Below are positions 30,620-40,352 of a DNA stretch of 43,517 nt, in pieces. The DNA comes from Streptomyces sp. SDr-06. GTDB lineage: Bacteria; Actinomycetota; Actinomycetes; Streptomycetales; Streptomycetaceae. The stretch is from assembly GCF_003324565.1 (NCBI RefSeq), contig NZ_QOLA01000036.1, positions 1 through 43,517 on the forward strand. The letters are read 5' to 3'. The position numbers were made by a program, and so were the translations under genes. Below the pieces are notes generated by a model that saw only the letters and a program-made list of their open reading frames with translations, had not been told where the DNA came from and ran no database searches. Position 1 is the stretch's first letter. Each line of letters starts with the position of its first letter.

Positions 30620-31123
30620 TCATTCCGGCAGGCCGACCTTGGCCAGGAATCCGGCCAGGTTCCCCCGGGCCCGCTCCACCTGCTCCGCCGGCGTGAGCGA
30701 CTCCTCGAACCGTCCACCGATCCCCTCGGGCACCTTTTTGCCGCGCAGGTAGAGCGAGCACGCGAGGTCCGTGCACAGATAGATGCCCACCGAGTTGCCC
30801 TCGCGGCCCGCCCTGCCGGCGAGGCGCGCCGTCATGAGGGAGACCCCGCTGCCCGCGTGCGTCGTCAGGCACACCGAGCACATGCTGCGCTGGAGCGGGC
30901 CCCGCTGCCGGGAGGCGAAGCGCAGCGCGACGGCCGTGAGGCGCCCGCCGTGCTCGGTGACGAGGTTGGCCCGGTCCGGCGCGGACGGCTCGCGCCAGCC
31001 CAGGAAGTCCAGGTCGTCCCAGGGAAGCGAGTCCAGCTCGCGCGGCACGGCCAGGCGCGCGGCCTCGCCCTTGGAGCAATTGATGAACGATGCGCGGATC
31101 TCCCGCTCGGTCACTGCCTTCAT
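30620..31123 (-). CDS. FBP-domain protein (EF-G-binding, FusB-like zinc finger)
   Basis: 167 residues. The start MKAVTEREIRASFINCSKGEA and the core DLDFLGWREPSAPDRANLV are typical of actinobacterial FBP-domain proteins. A treble-clef zinc finger is visible: CSVCLTTHAGSG with the second pair in YLCTDLACSLYLRG. Related FusB/FusC proteins bind elongation factor G and free it from stalled ribosomes, giving fusidic-acid tolerance; whether this one does is inference. ATG 31123 is chosen because upstream residues look non-coding. It is divergent from the Trypco2 gene, with nested inverted repeats just upstream. Confidence 0.85.
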   Translation of the reverse strand: MKAVTEREIRASFINCSKGEAARLAVPRELDSLPWDDLDFLGWREPSAPDRANLVTEHGGRLTAVALRFASRQRGPLQRSMCSVCLTTHAGSGVSLMTARLAGRAGREGNSVGIYLCTDLACSLYLRGKKVPEGIGGRFEESLTPAEQVERARGNLAGFLAKVGLPE

Positions 31124-31134
31124 GGTCCAGGACG

Positions 31135-31166
31135 CTAATGCTAGGGGCATTAGGCAGCAACCTAAT
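31135..31166. promoter_or_regulatory. Nested inverted repeats between the FBP and Trypco2 genes
   Basis: CTAATGCTAGGGGCATTAG (31135-31153) is a perfect 7-base inverted repeat with a 5-base loop. Overlapping it, ATTAGG (31149-31154) and CCTAAT (31161-31166) form a second repeat with a 6-base spacer. Thus three (C)CTAAT half-sites line up. On the minus strand TAGCAT resembles a Streptomyces -10 for the FBP gene. The region is AT-richer than its surroundings. It may be an operator for one or both divergent genes. Confidence 0.5.
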
Positions 31167-31299
31167 ATTCCCAGGCAGCCCGACCCGCTCGTCGATCCGT
31201 ACCGGCGGCTTCGCCGTCCGCCGCTCCCGACGCCTTCCCGACCCTGTCCCAACTGCCTTACGCAGAGCAAGAATTGGGGCCTAGGCGAGGGGGCCCACC

Positions 31300-31641
31300 A
31301 TGACCGACGACACGCACGCATTCGACGGGATCGAACTGGCCGACGCCATCGAGTCCGTACGCGATCAGCTCACCGCGGCCGCCACCCGGGCCACCGGACA
31401 GCCGCTGGTCTTCGAACTCGGTGACATCCAGATGGAGTTCACGCTCGAACTCCGCAAGGAGGTCAAGGGCGGCCTCAAGGTCCGGGCGTGGGTGGTGGAC
31501 GCGGGCGCCGACGCCGGGCGCGCCACGGGGCGCACGCACAAGGTGTCCTTCACCCTGAAGCCGCACGCCGCGGTCGACGGCGCCGCCTGGAGAGTCGGCA
31601 ACGACCGGCCCGGCGGGCAGTTCGGGACCGGACGACGATGA
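31300..31641 (+). CDS. Trypco2-domain protein (trypsin-co-occurring domain)
   Basis: 113 residues. The core IELADAIESVRDQLTAAATR, then FELGDIQMEFTLELRKEVKGG, then KVRAWVVDAG and HKVSFTLKP, matches the Trypco2 domain. That domain was defined by its neighbourhood to trypsin-like proteases in NTPase-centred conflict systems. The likely fold is a small alpha plus beta-sheet unit with no catalytic residues, suited to recognition or to being the protease substrate. GAGGGG precedes the ATG. Its stop overlaps the ATG of the next gene (ATGA), so the two are translationally coupled and probably act together. Confidence 0.88.
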   Translation: MTDDTHAFDGIELADAIESVRDQLTAAATRATGQPLVFELGDIQMEFTLELRKEVKGGLKVRAWVVDAGADAGRATGRTHKVSFTLKPHAAVDGAAWRVGNDRPGGQFGTGRR

Positions 31642-34600
31642 GCACCTCGCTGCCCACGACCGCCGACCGGGTCGTGGCCGTGCTCTCCGACGGGCGCCAG
31701 GGCAGCGGGGTCATCGTGTCCCCCTGGCTGGTGCTGACCTGTGCGCACAACCTGGTGGGCGCCCCGCCGGTCCGGCTCGCCCACCCTTCCATCGGCGAGG
31801 TGACCGGCCAAGTCCTCTGGCAGGACGGCGAGTTGGACGCAGCGCTGATCTACAGCGACGAGGAGCTGCTGCCCGGACTGCTGCGGCTCGGCACGGTCGA
31901 CACCGCGCAGTCGCTGCCCGGCTGCGAGATCATCGGCTTCCCCGACATCCAGCGCTACGGCGCCGACCACCACCTCGACTACGACCAGTTCATCGGCACC
32001 GTCCTGCCGGTCGCGGGCAGCCTGCGCGACGACCTGGTCTGCGAACTGCACCGTCCCCCGGCCACCGAACGCGCCGACGGCAGCTCGCCGCTCGCGGGCC
32101 TCTCCGGCGCGCCGCTCTTCGCCGCGGCGACCCTGCTCGGCCTGGTCAAGGAGATCCCGCGCGGGCGCGGCCACCGCAGGGTGGTGTGTGTGCCGCTGCG
32201 CTCGGTCTTCGCCTCGGAGGGATTCCGTGCCGCGTTCGCCACCCTGGCCGCCGTGACCAGCCTCGAACTCGTCACCGGCGTACCCCCGGAGGACCAGCGC
32301 TACGAGCACGACTACGCCGAGGCGATCGGCGCGTCCTACCGCAAGACGAAGATCTTCGGCCTGGACGAGCTGAACAAGCGGGACTCCGAATGGGACCTGG
32401 ACACCGCCTATCTGAGCCTGGAGGCGAGACCCAAGGCCACCGAGCCCCCGCAGGCCGCCCGCGCCCTGATGGACAGCGCTCCGCAGCGCATCGACGCCCT
32501 GCTCGCCTCCCGGCCCCGGGTCCTGATTAGGGGTGAGGCGGGCGCCGGCAAGACCACCCTGGTGTGGTGGCTCGCGGCGCACGCGGCCGCCGGCCGCCTC
32601 GGCCCGGGCCTCGCGGACCTCAACGCGCTCGTCCCGTTCGTGGTGCCGCTGCGCAGCCTGCGCGCCCAGGGCGCCACCTTCCCGCTGCCCGCCCAACTTC
32701 CCACCGCGGCACGGCTCGTGGTGGACGCGGCGCCGGACGGCTGGGCCGGGCGCGTCCTGAAGACCGGGCAGGCGCTCCTCCTGGTGGACGGCCTCGACGA
32801 GGTGCCGCAGGAGGACCGCGAGGAGGCCAACCGCTGGCTCGCCGCCCTCCTGGACCGCTATCCGCGCACCCGCTGCGTGGTGACGGTGCGGCCGATGGCG
32901 GTCGAGCCGGACTGGCTGAAGTACGCGGGCTTCGAGGAGCTCAGGCTGCTCCCGATGAACGACGAGGACATCACCGCGTTCATCGCCGCCTGGCACCGCG
33001 CGGCCCGGCTCGACAGCGGCCCGCACGAGGACCTGGACGAGCTGGAGCGCGACCTGTCCGAGCAGTTCAAGCAGAACAGCGCCCTGCGCGACCTCGCCCG
33101 CACCCCCCTGCTCTGCGCCGTCATCTGCGCCCTGCACCGGCTGCGCCAGGGCTTCCTGCCGGACACCCGCTGGAAGCTGTACGAGGCGGCGTTACGGATG
33201 CTGCTCGGCAACCGGGACCAGCAGCGCAAGGTCGAGGCGCCCGAGGGCATCGAGATCAGCGCAGAGGAGTGCACCGAACTGCTCCAGCGGATCGCGGTGT
33301 GGCTGGTGCGCGAGGGCCAGTCGGAGTTCTCCCGCGACCAGGCGCTGCGCCAGCTCAAGCGGGCCCTGTCGGGCATGGAGAACGTACGCGGCCAGGGCAC
33401 CCCGGAGGACGTCCTGCGCCATCTGCTCAACCGCAGCGGACTGCTCCAGGAACGCGCCGACGACGTCTTCCAGTTCACCCACCGCACCTTCCAGGACTTC
33501 CTCGCCGCCAAGGAGTTCGTGGAGGACGGCCACCTCGGCGAGCTGCTGCGGCACGCTTCGGAGGAGCAGCAGTGGCAGGACGTCATCCTGCTCGCCGCCG
33601 GGCACTGCGGCCGCCGCGACCGGCCCGTCCTGGTCAACGGCCTCCTCGACGCGGGTTCCCGGCAGTCCGGCCACCAGGACAAGGCGAAGATCCACGTCCT
33701 CGCGGCGCGCTGCGCCCAGCACGCCGCGTACCTCGACGAGACGACCGCCCGCCGGGTCCGCGAGCACATCAAGGCGCTGCTCCCGCCCCGCGACCTGGAG
33801 ACGATCACGCTCCTCGCCCGCCTCGGCCCGTCCGTCCTGAACCATCTGCCGTCTCCGCGCGAGACGCCACCCGAGGCGCTCGCCAACGTCGTGGGGCTCA
33901 TCAACCGGGTGGGCAACGCGGAGTCCGTCGACCACGCCCGCGCCTGGTCCGCCGCCCACCCGGACGCGGTCGACCTGTTCACCGCCGAGTGGTCGCGCTA
34001 CCCGGCCGAGCGGTACGCCCGTGAAGTGCTCGCCCACCTCGATCTGCGCGAGACCGAGCTGCACGTGGAGACCCGCTGGCAGCTCGCCCAGCTCCCGCAC
34101 GTCCCCGACGCCCGCCGGCTGTGGATCACCGTGCCGCCCGACCTGACCGCCGACGAGCTGCACAGCGCGCTGCGCGGGCGGACGGTGGCGGCGCTGCGCC
34201 TCAACGGCACCGAGCGCCTCACCGACCTCGCCTTCCTGCGGGACAGCGCGGAGCACCTCGAAGAGCTGGAGGTGCTGCGCGGCCCGGCCCTGCGCGACCT
34301 CGGCCAGCTCGCCCGGCTGCCCCGGCTGACCTCGCTCGGACTGCTCGGCCTGTCCGCGCAGGAGGTCGACCTCGGCCCGCTCGGCGAGATCCCGGCCCTG
34401 CGCACCCTGCTGTTCGGCAGCAGCACCGACCTCCACCTGGCCCAGCTGCCCGTCCTGAAGGGCGTCACCACCCTGCATCTGGACGCCGACCAGGTCGTCG
34501 GCTTCGACGCCCTGAGCCGCTGGCCCGCCCTCACCTACCTGGAGCTCGCCCCCTCCTCATCGGCCACCACCCGCCGGCTCCTCGCGTACGTGCGCGGGAG

Positions 34601-34871
34601 GCCCCGGATCAGCCGGCTCGGCGTGGCGCTCAGCTCGGTGGCCGCGCTCGCCGGGGTGGCGCCGCTGCCCACCGTCCGCCACCTCGACCTGTGGCTCGCC
34701 AACTCCGACGGCGACCTCGGGGCGGTCCTCGCGGTGTTCCCCGCGCTGACGACGGTGGACCTAGCCGTGGGCACCGTCCAGGCGGGTTCGTGGAACCCGG
34801 CCGCCCTGCTGCGCCGCCCCGGCCTCACGGTCACCGTCAACGGCGGCCCGCCACCGCCCGAACTCCCCTGA
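31638..34871 (+). CDS. Trypsin-NACHT-LRR protein (bacterial NLR-like conflict protein)
   Basis: 1077 residues. Residues 1-200 are a trypsin-like protease with intact triad: His37 (LTCAHNL), Asp67 (ELDAAL), Ser156 (GLSGAPL). Residues ~290-630 are a NACHT STAND ATPase: Walker A GEAGAGKTT (299-307), Walker B LLLVDGLDEVP (380-390), sensor Arg418 (VVTVRPM), and the winged-helix motif FQFTHRTFQDFLAAK (611-625). After a helical region, residues ~825-1060 form irregular leucine-rich repeats (LTDLAFLRDSAEHLEELEVL, LARLPRLTSLGLLGL, LPVLKGVTTLHLD). This is sensor, switch and effector in one chain: LRR recognition, ATP-driven oligomerisation, protease output. No membrane segment. Related bNACHT proteins defend against phage. 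It is convergent with clpC. Confidence 0.92.
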   Translation: MSTSLPTTADRVVAVLSDGRQGSGVIVSPWLVLTCAHNLVGAPPVRLAHPSIGEVTGQVLWQDGELDAALIYSDEELLPGLLRLGTVDTAQSLPGCEIIGFPDIQRYGADHHLDYDQFIGTVLPVAGSLRDDLVCELHRPPATERADGSSPLAGLSGAPLFAAATLLGLVKEIPRGRGHRRVVCVPLRSVFASEGFRAAFATLAAVTSLELVTGVPPEDQRYEHDYAEAIGASYRKTKIFGLDELNKRDSEWDLDTAYLSLEARPKATEPPQAARALMDSAPQRIDALLASRPRVLIRGEAGAGKTTLVWWLAAHAAAGRLGPGLADLNALVPFVVPLRSLRAQGATFPLPAQLPTAARLVVDAAPDGWAGRVLKTGQALLLVDGLDEVPQEDREEANRWLAALLDRYPRTRCVVTVRPMAVEPDWLKYAGFEELRLLPMNDEDITAFIAAWHRAARLDSGPHEDLDELERDLSEQFKQNSALRDLARTPLLCAVICALHRLRQGFLPDTRWKLYEAALRMLLGNRDQQRKVEAPEGIEISAEECTELLQRIAVWLVREGQSEFSRDQALRQLKRALSGMENVRGQGTPEDVLRHLLNRSGLLQERADDVFQFTHRTFQDFLAAKEFVEDGHLGELLRHASEEQQWQDVILLAAGHCGRRDRPVLVNGLLDAGSRQSGHQDKAKIHVLAARCAQHAAYLDETTARRVREHIKALLPPRDLETITLLARLGPSVLNHLPSPRETPPEALANVVGLINRVGNAESVDHARAWSAAHPDAVDLFTAEWSRYPAERYAREVLAHLDLRETELHVETRWQLAQLPHVPDARRLWITVPPDLTADELHSALRGRTVAALRLNGTERLTDLAFLRDSAEHLEELEVLRGPALRDLGQLARLPRLTSLGLLGLSAQEVDLGPLGEIPALRTLLFGSSTDLHLAQLPVLKGVTTLHLDADQVVGFDALSRWPALTYLELAPSSSATTRRLLAYVRGRPRISRLGVALSSVAALAGVAPLPTVRHLDLWLANSDGDLGAVLAVFPALTTVDLAVGTVQAGSWNPAALLRRPGLTVTVNGGPPPPELP

Positions 34872-34915
34872 GAAGGCCAGGAGTTGCTGCGGTCCACCGG
34901 TGGTTTCCCTGCCCC

Positions 34916-34967
34916 AAAAAAGGGGCTGCCCCGGCCCGTACGGTGTGTACGAGCCGGGGCAGCCCCT
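34916..34967 (-). terminator. Intrinsic terminator of clpC (probably bidirectional)
   Basis: AGGGGCTGCCCCGGC (34921-34935) pairs perfectly with GCCGGGGCAGCCCCT (34953-34967), a 15-base stem. On the minus strand it is followed by six T residues (complement of 34916-34921), the classical form. It also lies 50 bases past the NLR-like gene and may stop that transcript too. Confidence 0.88.
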
Positions 34968-34990
34968 TCGGGCAAGGCCTCCGAAGAGGA

Positions 34991-37519
<2,529 letters not shown>

Positions 37520-37720
37520 CGTTAATCGCTCCTCAGAGCGGTCGGGCAGTTAGGGGGCGGTCCCCTCCCTGTCCTTCCGCATGCTAGTCCCGCAGGGCGG
37601 GACAGCTCATTCCAACTGCCGACACCCGTTCATTGCCTCCCGGCCCGAACAGCCGACAACTGCTCCAACCCGATGGTGCGAGACGATGTTCCCGCAGGCC
37701 AGACAGATACCCCTGTCTCC

Positions 37721-37738
37721 ACTACGCCGATGGCGAAC
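37721..37738. promoter_or_regulatory. ClgR-type operator upstream of clpC
   Basis: ACTACGCCGATGGCGAAC fits the ClgR consensus WNNWCGCYNANRGCGWWS at every position (consensus recalled from corynebacterial work). ClgR activates clp genes in actinobacteria, including clpC in Streptomyces. The site is about 200 bases upstream of the clpC start. A weak -10-like GGTATCTGT follows on the minus strand near 37700-37708. The rest of 37520-37949 shows nothing else clear. Confidence 0.6.
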
Positions 37739-37949
37739 GTGAGACCGCCTGACGAGCGTGTCGCCCCTCCCCACTAGGAATGTCTTACCCGTCGGGACTG
37801 ACACTCCATGCGGAAGACCCCGGTTCCGTAAGCTACGGGCGAACACCCTTGCCCCCGCTCACACCCCTGCGCGCCCCGCCTCCCGCGACGGAGCGCAGTC
37901 GTCCGGAAACCCTGCGTAACTCCGGGCCGTTTCTCCAGTTGCTCCGGAC

Positions 37950-38582
37950 ATGGCCTTCACCGTGCCGGCACCCCGCGTCCCCCTGGATGACTCGCTCGCG
38001 CAGTGGTACGAGCGCGAGCTCGGCTGGGCCGTTTCGGCGGGCCCCCCGGTCCAGTTGCTCACCGGGCTGCGCTTCGACGTCCTGGAGCTCCCGGCGGCCG
38101 CCGGGTTCGCCCTTCTGAAGCGGTACGAGCACACCGGCCCGGTCGCCCTCGCGGGGCGCCGGATGCGGCTGCTCGTCGCGGCCGGAAGCGCGGACGAGTT
38201 GCCCGGGCTGCTCGACTGGCTGGAGTGGGGCGGCGTCGGCCTCGATCTGACGGCCGTCGGCGCCGGAGGCCGGATCACCGCTCCCGTCCCGCCGGGGTGG
38301 GCCGGCTCGCGGGGGGCCGCCGTGTGGCTGCGACCCCCCGAGCCCGGGTGCGAGGTGGAAGCGCGGCTGCCCTCGTTCACCGGTCTCACCCAGTGCGGTG
38401 GTGCCGGCGGAAAGGGGCCTTCCGGGGGGCCCGAGGGCCTGCCGGGCGGTCGCGCCGCGGGCCTCAGCCTCGTGAGGCTGGTGGCCGCGGCGGCGACGGA
38501 ATGCCACCGGGCCCGGTTGTTTCACGCGAAATCCCCAGGTGGTGCGGGGAACGCGGGAACTCAGCCGTTCTGCTTCTCGTAG
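37950..38582 (+). CDS. Primase/polymerase N-terminal-like conserved protein between clpC and lsr2
   Basis: 210 residues. The segment LRFDVLELPAAAGFALLKRYEHTGPVALAGRRMRLLVAAGSADELPGLLDWLEWGGVGLDLTAVGAGGRITAPVPPGW is recognisably like Streptomyces proteins annotated as bifunctional DNA primase/polymerase N-terminal-like; the closing WLRPPEPG is typical. The zinc-finger-like N-terminus and catalytic acidic residues of true primases are not evident, so activity is doubtful. It occupies the position of S. coelicolor SCO3374 (from memory). The end overlaps lsr2 by 22 bases in convergent orientation. No clear Shine-Dalgarno precedes the ATG. Confidence 0.72.
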   Translation: MAFTVPAPRVPLDDSLAQWYERELGWAVSAGPPVQLLTGLRFDVLELPAAAGFALLKRYEHTGPVALAGRRMRLLVAAGSADELPGLLDWLEWGGVGLDLTAVGAGGRITAPVPPGWAGSRGAAVWLRPPEPGCEVEARLPSFTGLTQCGGAGGKGPSGGPEGLPGGRAAGLSLVRLVAAAATECHRARLFHAKSPGGAGNAGTQPFCFS

Positions 38583-38902
38583 GCCTCACGGATTTCGGCC
38601 GGGACGCGTCCGCGGTCGTTCACGTTGTAACCCTGCTCCTTGGCCCACTTGCGGATCTCGGCCGTGTTCTGGTTGCCGGTGCCGAGCAGGGCGCCGCGGG
38701 CCTTGCCCCGACCGCCCGCCGCGCGGCCACCGGTGCGCCGGCCGCTCTTCACGTACGGCTCCAGGAGACCGCGGAGCTTGTCCGCGTTGGCGGTGGTGAG
38801 GTCGATCTCGAAGCTCTTCCCGTCAAGAGCGAACGTCACGGTCTCGTCAGCCTCGCCACCGTCGAGGTCATCGACAAGAAGGACCTGAACCTTCTGTGCC
38901 AC
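38561..38902 (-). CDS. lsr2: Lsr2 nucleoid-associated xenogeneic silencer
   Basis: 113 residues. The N-terminal oligomerisation domain is AQKVQVLLVDDLDGGEADETVTFALDGKSFEIDLT. A Gly/Arg-rich linker (SGRRTGGRAAGGRGKARG) leads to the DNA-binding domain TAEIRKWAKEQGYNVNDRGR, whose RGR loop inserts into the minor groove of AT-rich DNA. Lsr2 silences horizontally acquired genes and many biosynthetic clusters. I prefer GTG 38902, with AAAGGA upstream, giving the usual length; an ATG five codons earlier is possible. It overlaps the convergent gene by 22 bases. Confidence 0.96.
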   Translation of the reverse strand: MAQKVQVLLVDDLDGGEADETVTFALDGKSFEIDLTTANADKLRGLLEPYVKSGRRTGGRAAGGRGKARGALLGTGNQNTAEIRKWAKEQGYNVNDRGRVPAEIREAYEKQNG

Positions 38903-39055
38903 CGGATTTCCTTTCATCGAAAATGCAGTACGCGGAAAGGAAACCGCTTTTGACTGGAAAACACAAACCCCCTGGAGAGGTTCAGGATCCTTGCTCCGCG
39001 GGAAACGTACGCGATTCGGACATAGGGTTCCGACAGCTTCCTGCCGGTTCCCCGA

Positions 39056-39586
39056 TCACAGGTGCAGAAGCATCCGGGTGTTGCCCAAGGTGTTCGGCTT
39101 CACTCGTTCGAGACCGAGGAACTCCGCGACGCCCTCGTCATAGGAGCGCAGCAGCTCGCTGTAGACATCTGTGTCGACCGTATCGACCGGAGTCTCGCCG
39201 ATCTCCGTGAACCCGTGCTTCGCGAAGAAGGCGACTTCGAAGGTGAGGCAGAAAACCCGGCGCACTCCGAGCCAGCGGGCGGTCTGGAGCAGCTTGCCGA
39301 GCACCAGATGTCCGATGCCGCTGCCGTGGAACTCGGGGTCCACGGCGAGAGTGCGCACTTCGGCGAGGTCTTCCCACATGACGTGCAGCGCCCCGCAGCC
39401 GACCACCCGGGCGTCGGAGTCACGTTCCGCGACCCAGAACTCCTGGATGGACTCGTAAAGGGTGACCGTCGCTTTGTCGAGCAGGATCCCATCACCGACG
39501 TACGCGTCGAGAAGGCTTCGCACGGACGGTACATCGCCGGTCCTGGCCCGGCGGACGGTGACCGCATTTGCGGCGGGATAAGACAT
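39056..39586 (-). CDS. argA: Amino-acid N-acetyltransferase (GNAT, ArgA-type)
   Basis: 176 residues. The GNAT core is complete: VRRARTGDVPSVRSLLDAY, FWVAERDSDARVVGCGALHV, EVRTLAVDPEFHGSGIGHLVLGKLLQTAR (acetyl-CoA loop GSGIGHL) and GFTEIGETPVDTVDTDVYSELLRSYDEGVAEFLG. The sequence matches the short actinobacterial N-acetylglutamate synthase type (Rv2747-like), which starts arginine synthesis. It starts 9 bases after the stop of the BlaI-type gene, so the two are one transcription unit. Confidence 0.88.
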   Translation of the reverse strand: MSYPAANAVTVRRARTGDVPSVRSLLDAYVGDGILLDKATVTLYESIQEFWVAERDSDARVVGCGALHVMWEDLAEVRTLAVDPEFHGSGIGHLVLGKLLQTARWLGVRRVFCLTFEVAFFAKHGFTEIGETPVDTVDTDVYSELLRSYDEGVAEFLGLERVKPNTLGNTRMLLHL

Positions 39587-39595
39587 GCCTGGACG

Positions 39596-40039
39596 CTATC
39601 GCCCCGTCCCGTCCCCGGGCGCATCGGCCTCTGGCGACTCTTCGGATCCCTGTTCGGCTTCCCGCTCCCGTTCGGGTTCCGGCTCCTGCACCATGCGCAC
39701 GGCATCGCGCAGCGCTTCGCGCTCCTCGGGGGACATCATGCCGAAGAAGGCGACGAGAGCGGCGGCCCGGTTGTCGCTCCGGGACCAGGCTTCGTTCATC
39801 AGGGCGGCGGCGTACGCGGCCCGCGTGGAGACCGCCGTATATCGATAGGCCCGGCCGTCGACTTCCCGGCGGACCCAGCCCTTCTGATGGAGATTGTCCA
39901 TTACGGTCATGACCGTGGTGTATGCGATGGACCGTTCCTGCTGAAGGTCTTCGAGGACTTCCCGGACGGTCACCGGACGGTTCCACTGCCAGACCCGGGT
40001 CATGACGGCGTCTTCCAGCTCTCCCAATTGACGGGGCAC
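39596..40039 (-). CDS. BlaI/MecI-type transcriptional repressor
   Basis: 147 residues. The winged helix reads LGELEDAVMTRVWQWNRPVTVREVLEDLQQERSIAYTTVMTVMDNLHQKGWVRREVDGRAYRY, a strong match to the BlaI/MecI family (pfam Penicillinase_R). The C-terminus is a dimerisation helix pair followed by an acidic Glu/Pro tail. Classical members are inactivated by a membrane metallopeptidase (BlaR/M56), but none is encoded nearby. It precedes argA. The GTG start lies inside a palindrome that may be its own operator. Confidence 0.92.
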   Translation of the reverse strand: MPRQLGELEDAVMTRVWQWNRPVTVREVLEDLQQERSIAYTTVMTVMDNLHQKGWVRREVDGRAYRYTAVSTRAAYAAALMNEAWSRSDNRAAALVAFFGMMSPEEREALRDAVRMVQEPEPEREREAEQGSEESPEADAPGDGTGR

Positions 40040-40061
40040 ATCTGCACCATAGTGGGAGATG
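40039..40061. promoter_or_regulatory. Candidate BlaI-type autoregulatory operator
   Basis: A 23-base imperfect palindrome with outer arms CATCT and AGATG plus inner matching pairs (7 of 11 positions). It abuts the GTG start and contains TATGGT, a possible -10 for a near-leaderless transcript on the minus strand. Confidence 0.4.
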
Positions 40062-40097
40062 TCGCGAATGGCTGGTTATTTGCAGTTAGCGCGCAGC

Positions 40098-40133
40098 AAA
40101 AAGGGCGCACGTGGGGAAATGCCCCGTGCGCCC
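40098..40133 (-). terminator. Intrinsic terminator after the small membrane protein gene
   Basis: GGGCGCAC (40103-40110) pairs with GTGCGCCC (40126-40133), and an inner GGGG/CCCC pair extends the stem. On the minus strand it is followed by five T residues (complement of 40098-40102). It lies 32 bases past the stop at 40165. Confidence 0.8.
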
Positions 40134-40164
40134 CCGCTGCGAGTGTGCCGTCCGGACCGTGCGG

Positions 40165-40338
40165 TCAGGAGGCGGGGTGTTTCTGCTGGGCGGCCTCGGC
40201 GCGGGCGAGCGCGCTGTCCACGGCCGCGTCCTCCTTGCCCTTGTTGGGACCACCCTGGCTCTTCACGATCGTCACGACGAGCGCGATGAAGAAGATGGCC
40301 ATCACCACGGGGGGCAGAAGCGCGGAAACGTAGTCCAT
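40165..40338 (-). CDS. 57-residue single-pass membrane protein
   Basis: The protein begins MDYVSALLPPVVMAIFFIAL and continues VVTIVKSQGGPNKGKED, then AAVDSALARAEAAQQKHPAS. One membrane helix spans residues ~7-25; the rest is a charged cytoplasmic tail. Conserved small proteins of this kind are found in Streptomyces genomes near lsr2. The gene is bounded by its own intrinsic terminator, which supports its reality. It lies just downstream of the hypothetical gene at 40353. Function unknown. Confidence 0.8.
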   Translation of the reverse strand: MDYVSALLPPVVMAIFFIALVVTIVKSQGGPNKGKEDAAVDSALARAEAAQQKHPAS

Positions 40339-40352
40339 ACCCGACAGAGTAG

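Noticed and set aside
37607..37846. 79-codon minus-strand frame in the clpC upstream region
   Set aside because: Codon usage is poor, it has no ribosome site or family resemblance, and it covers the probable ClgR-controlled promoter.
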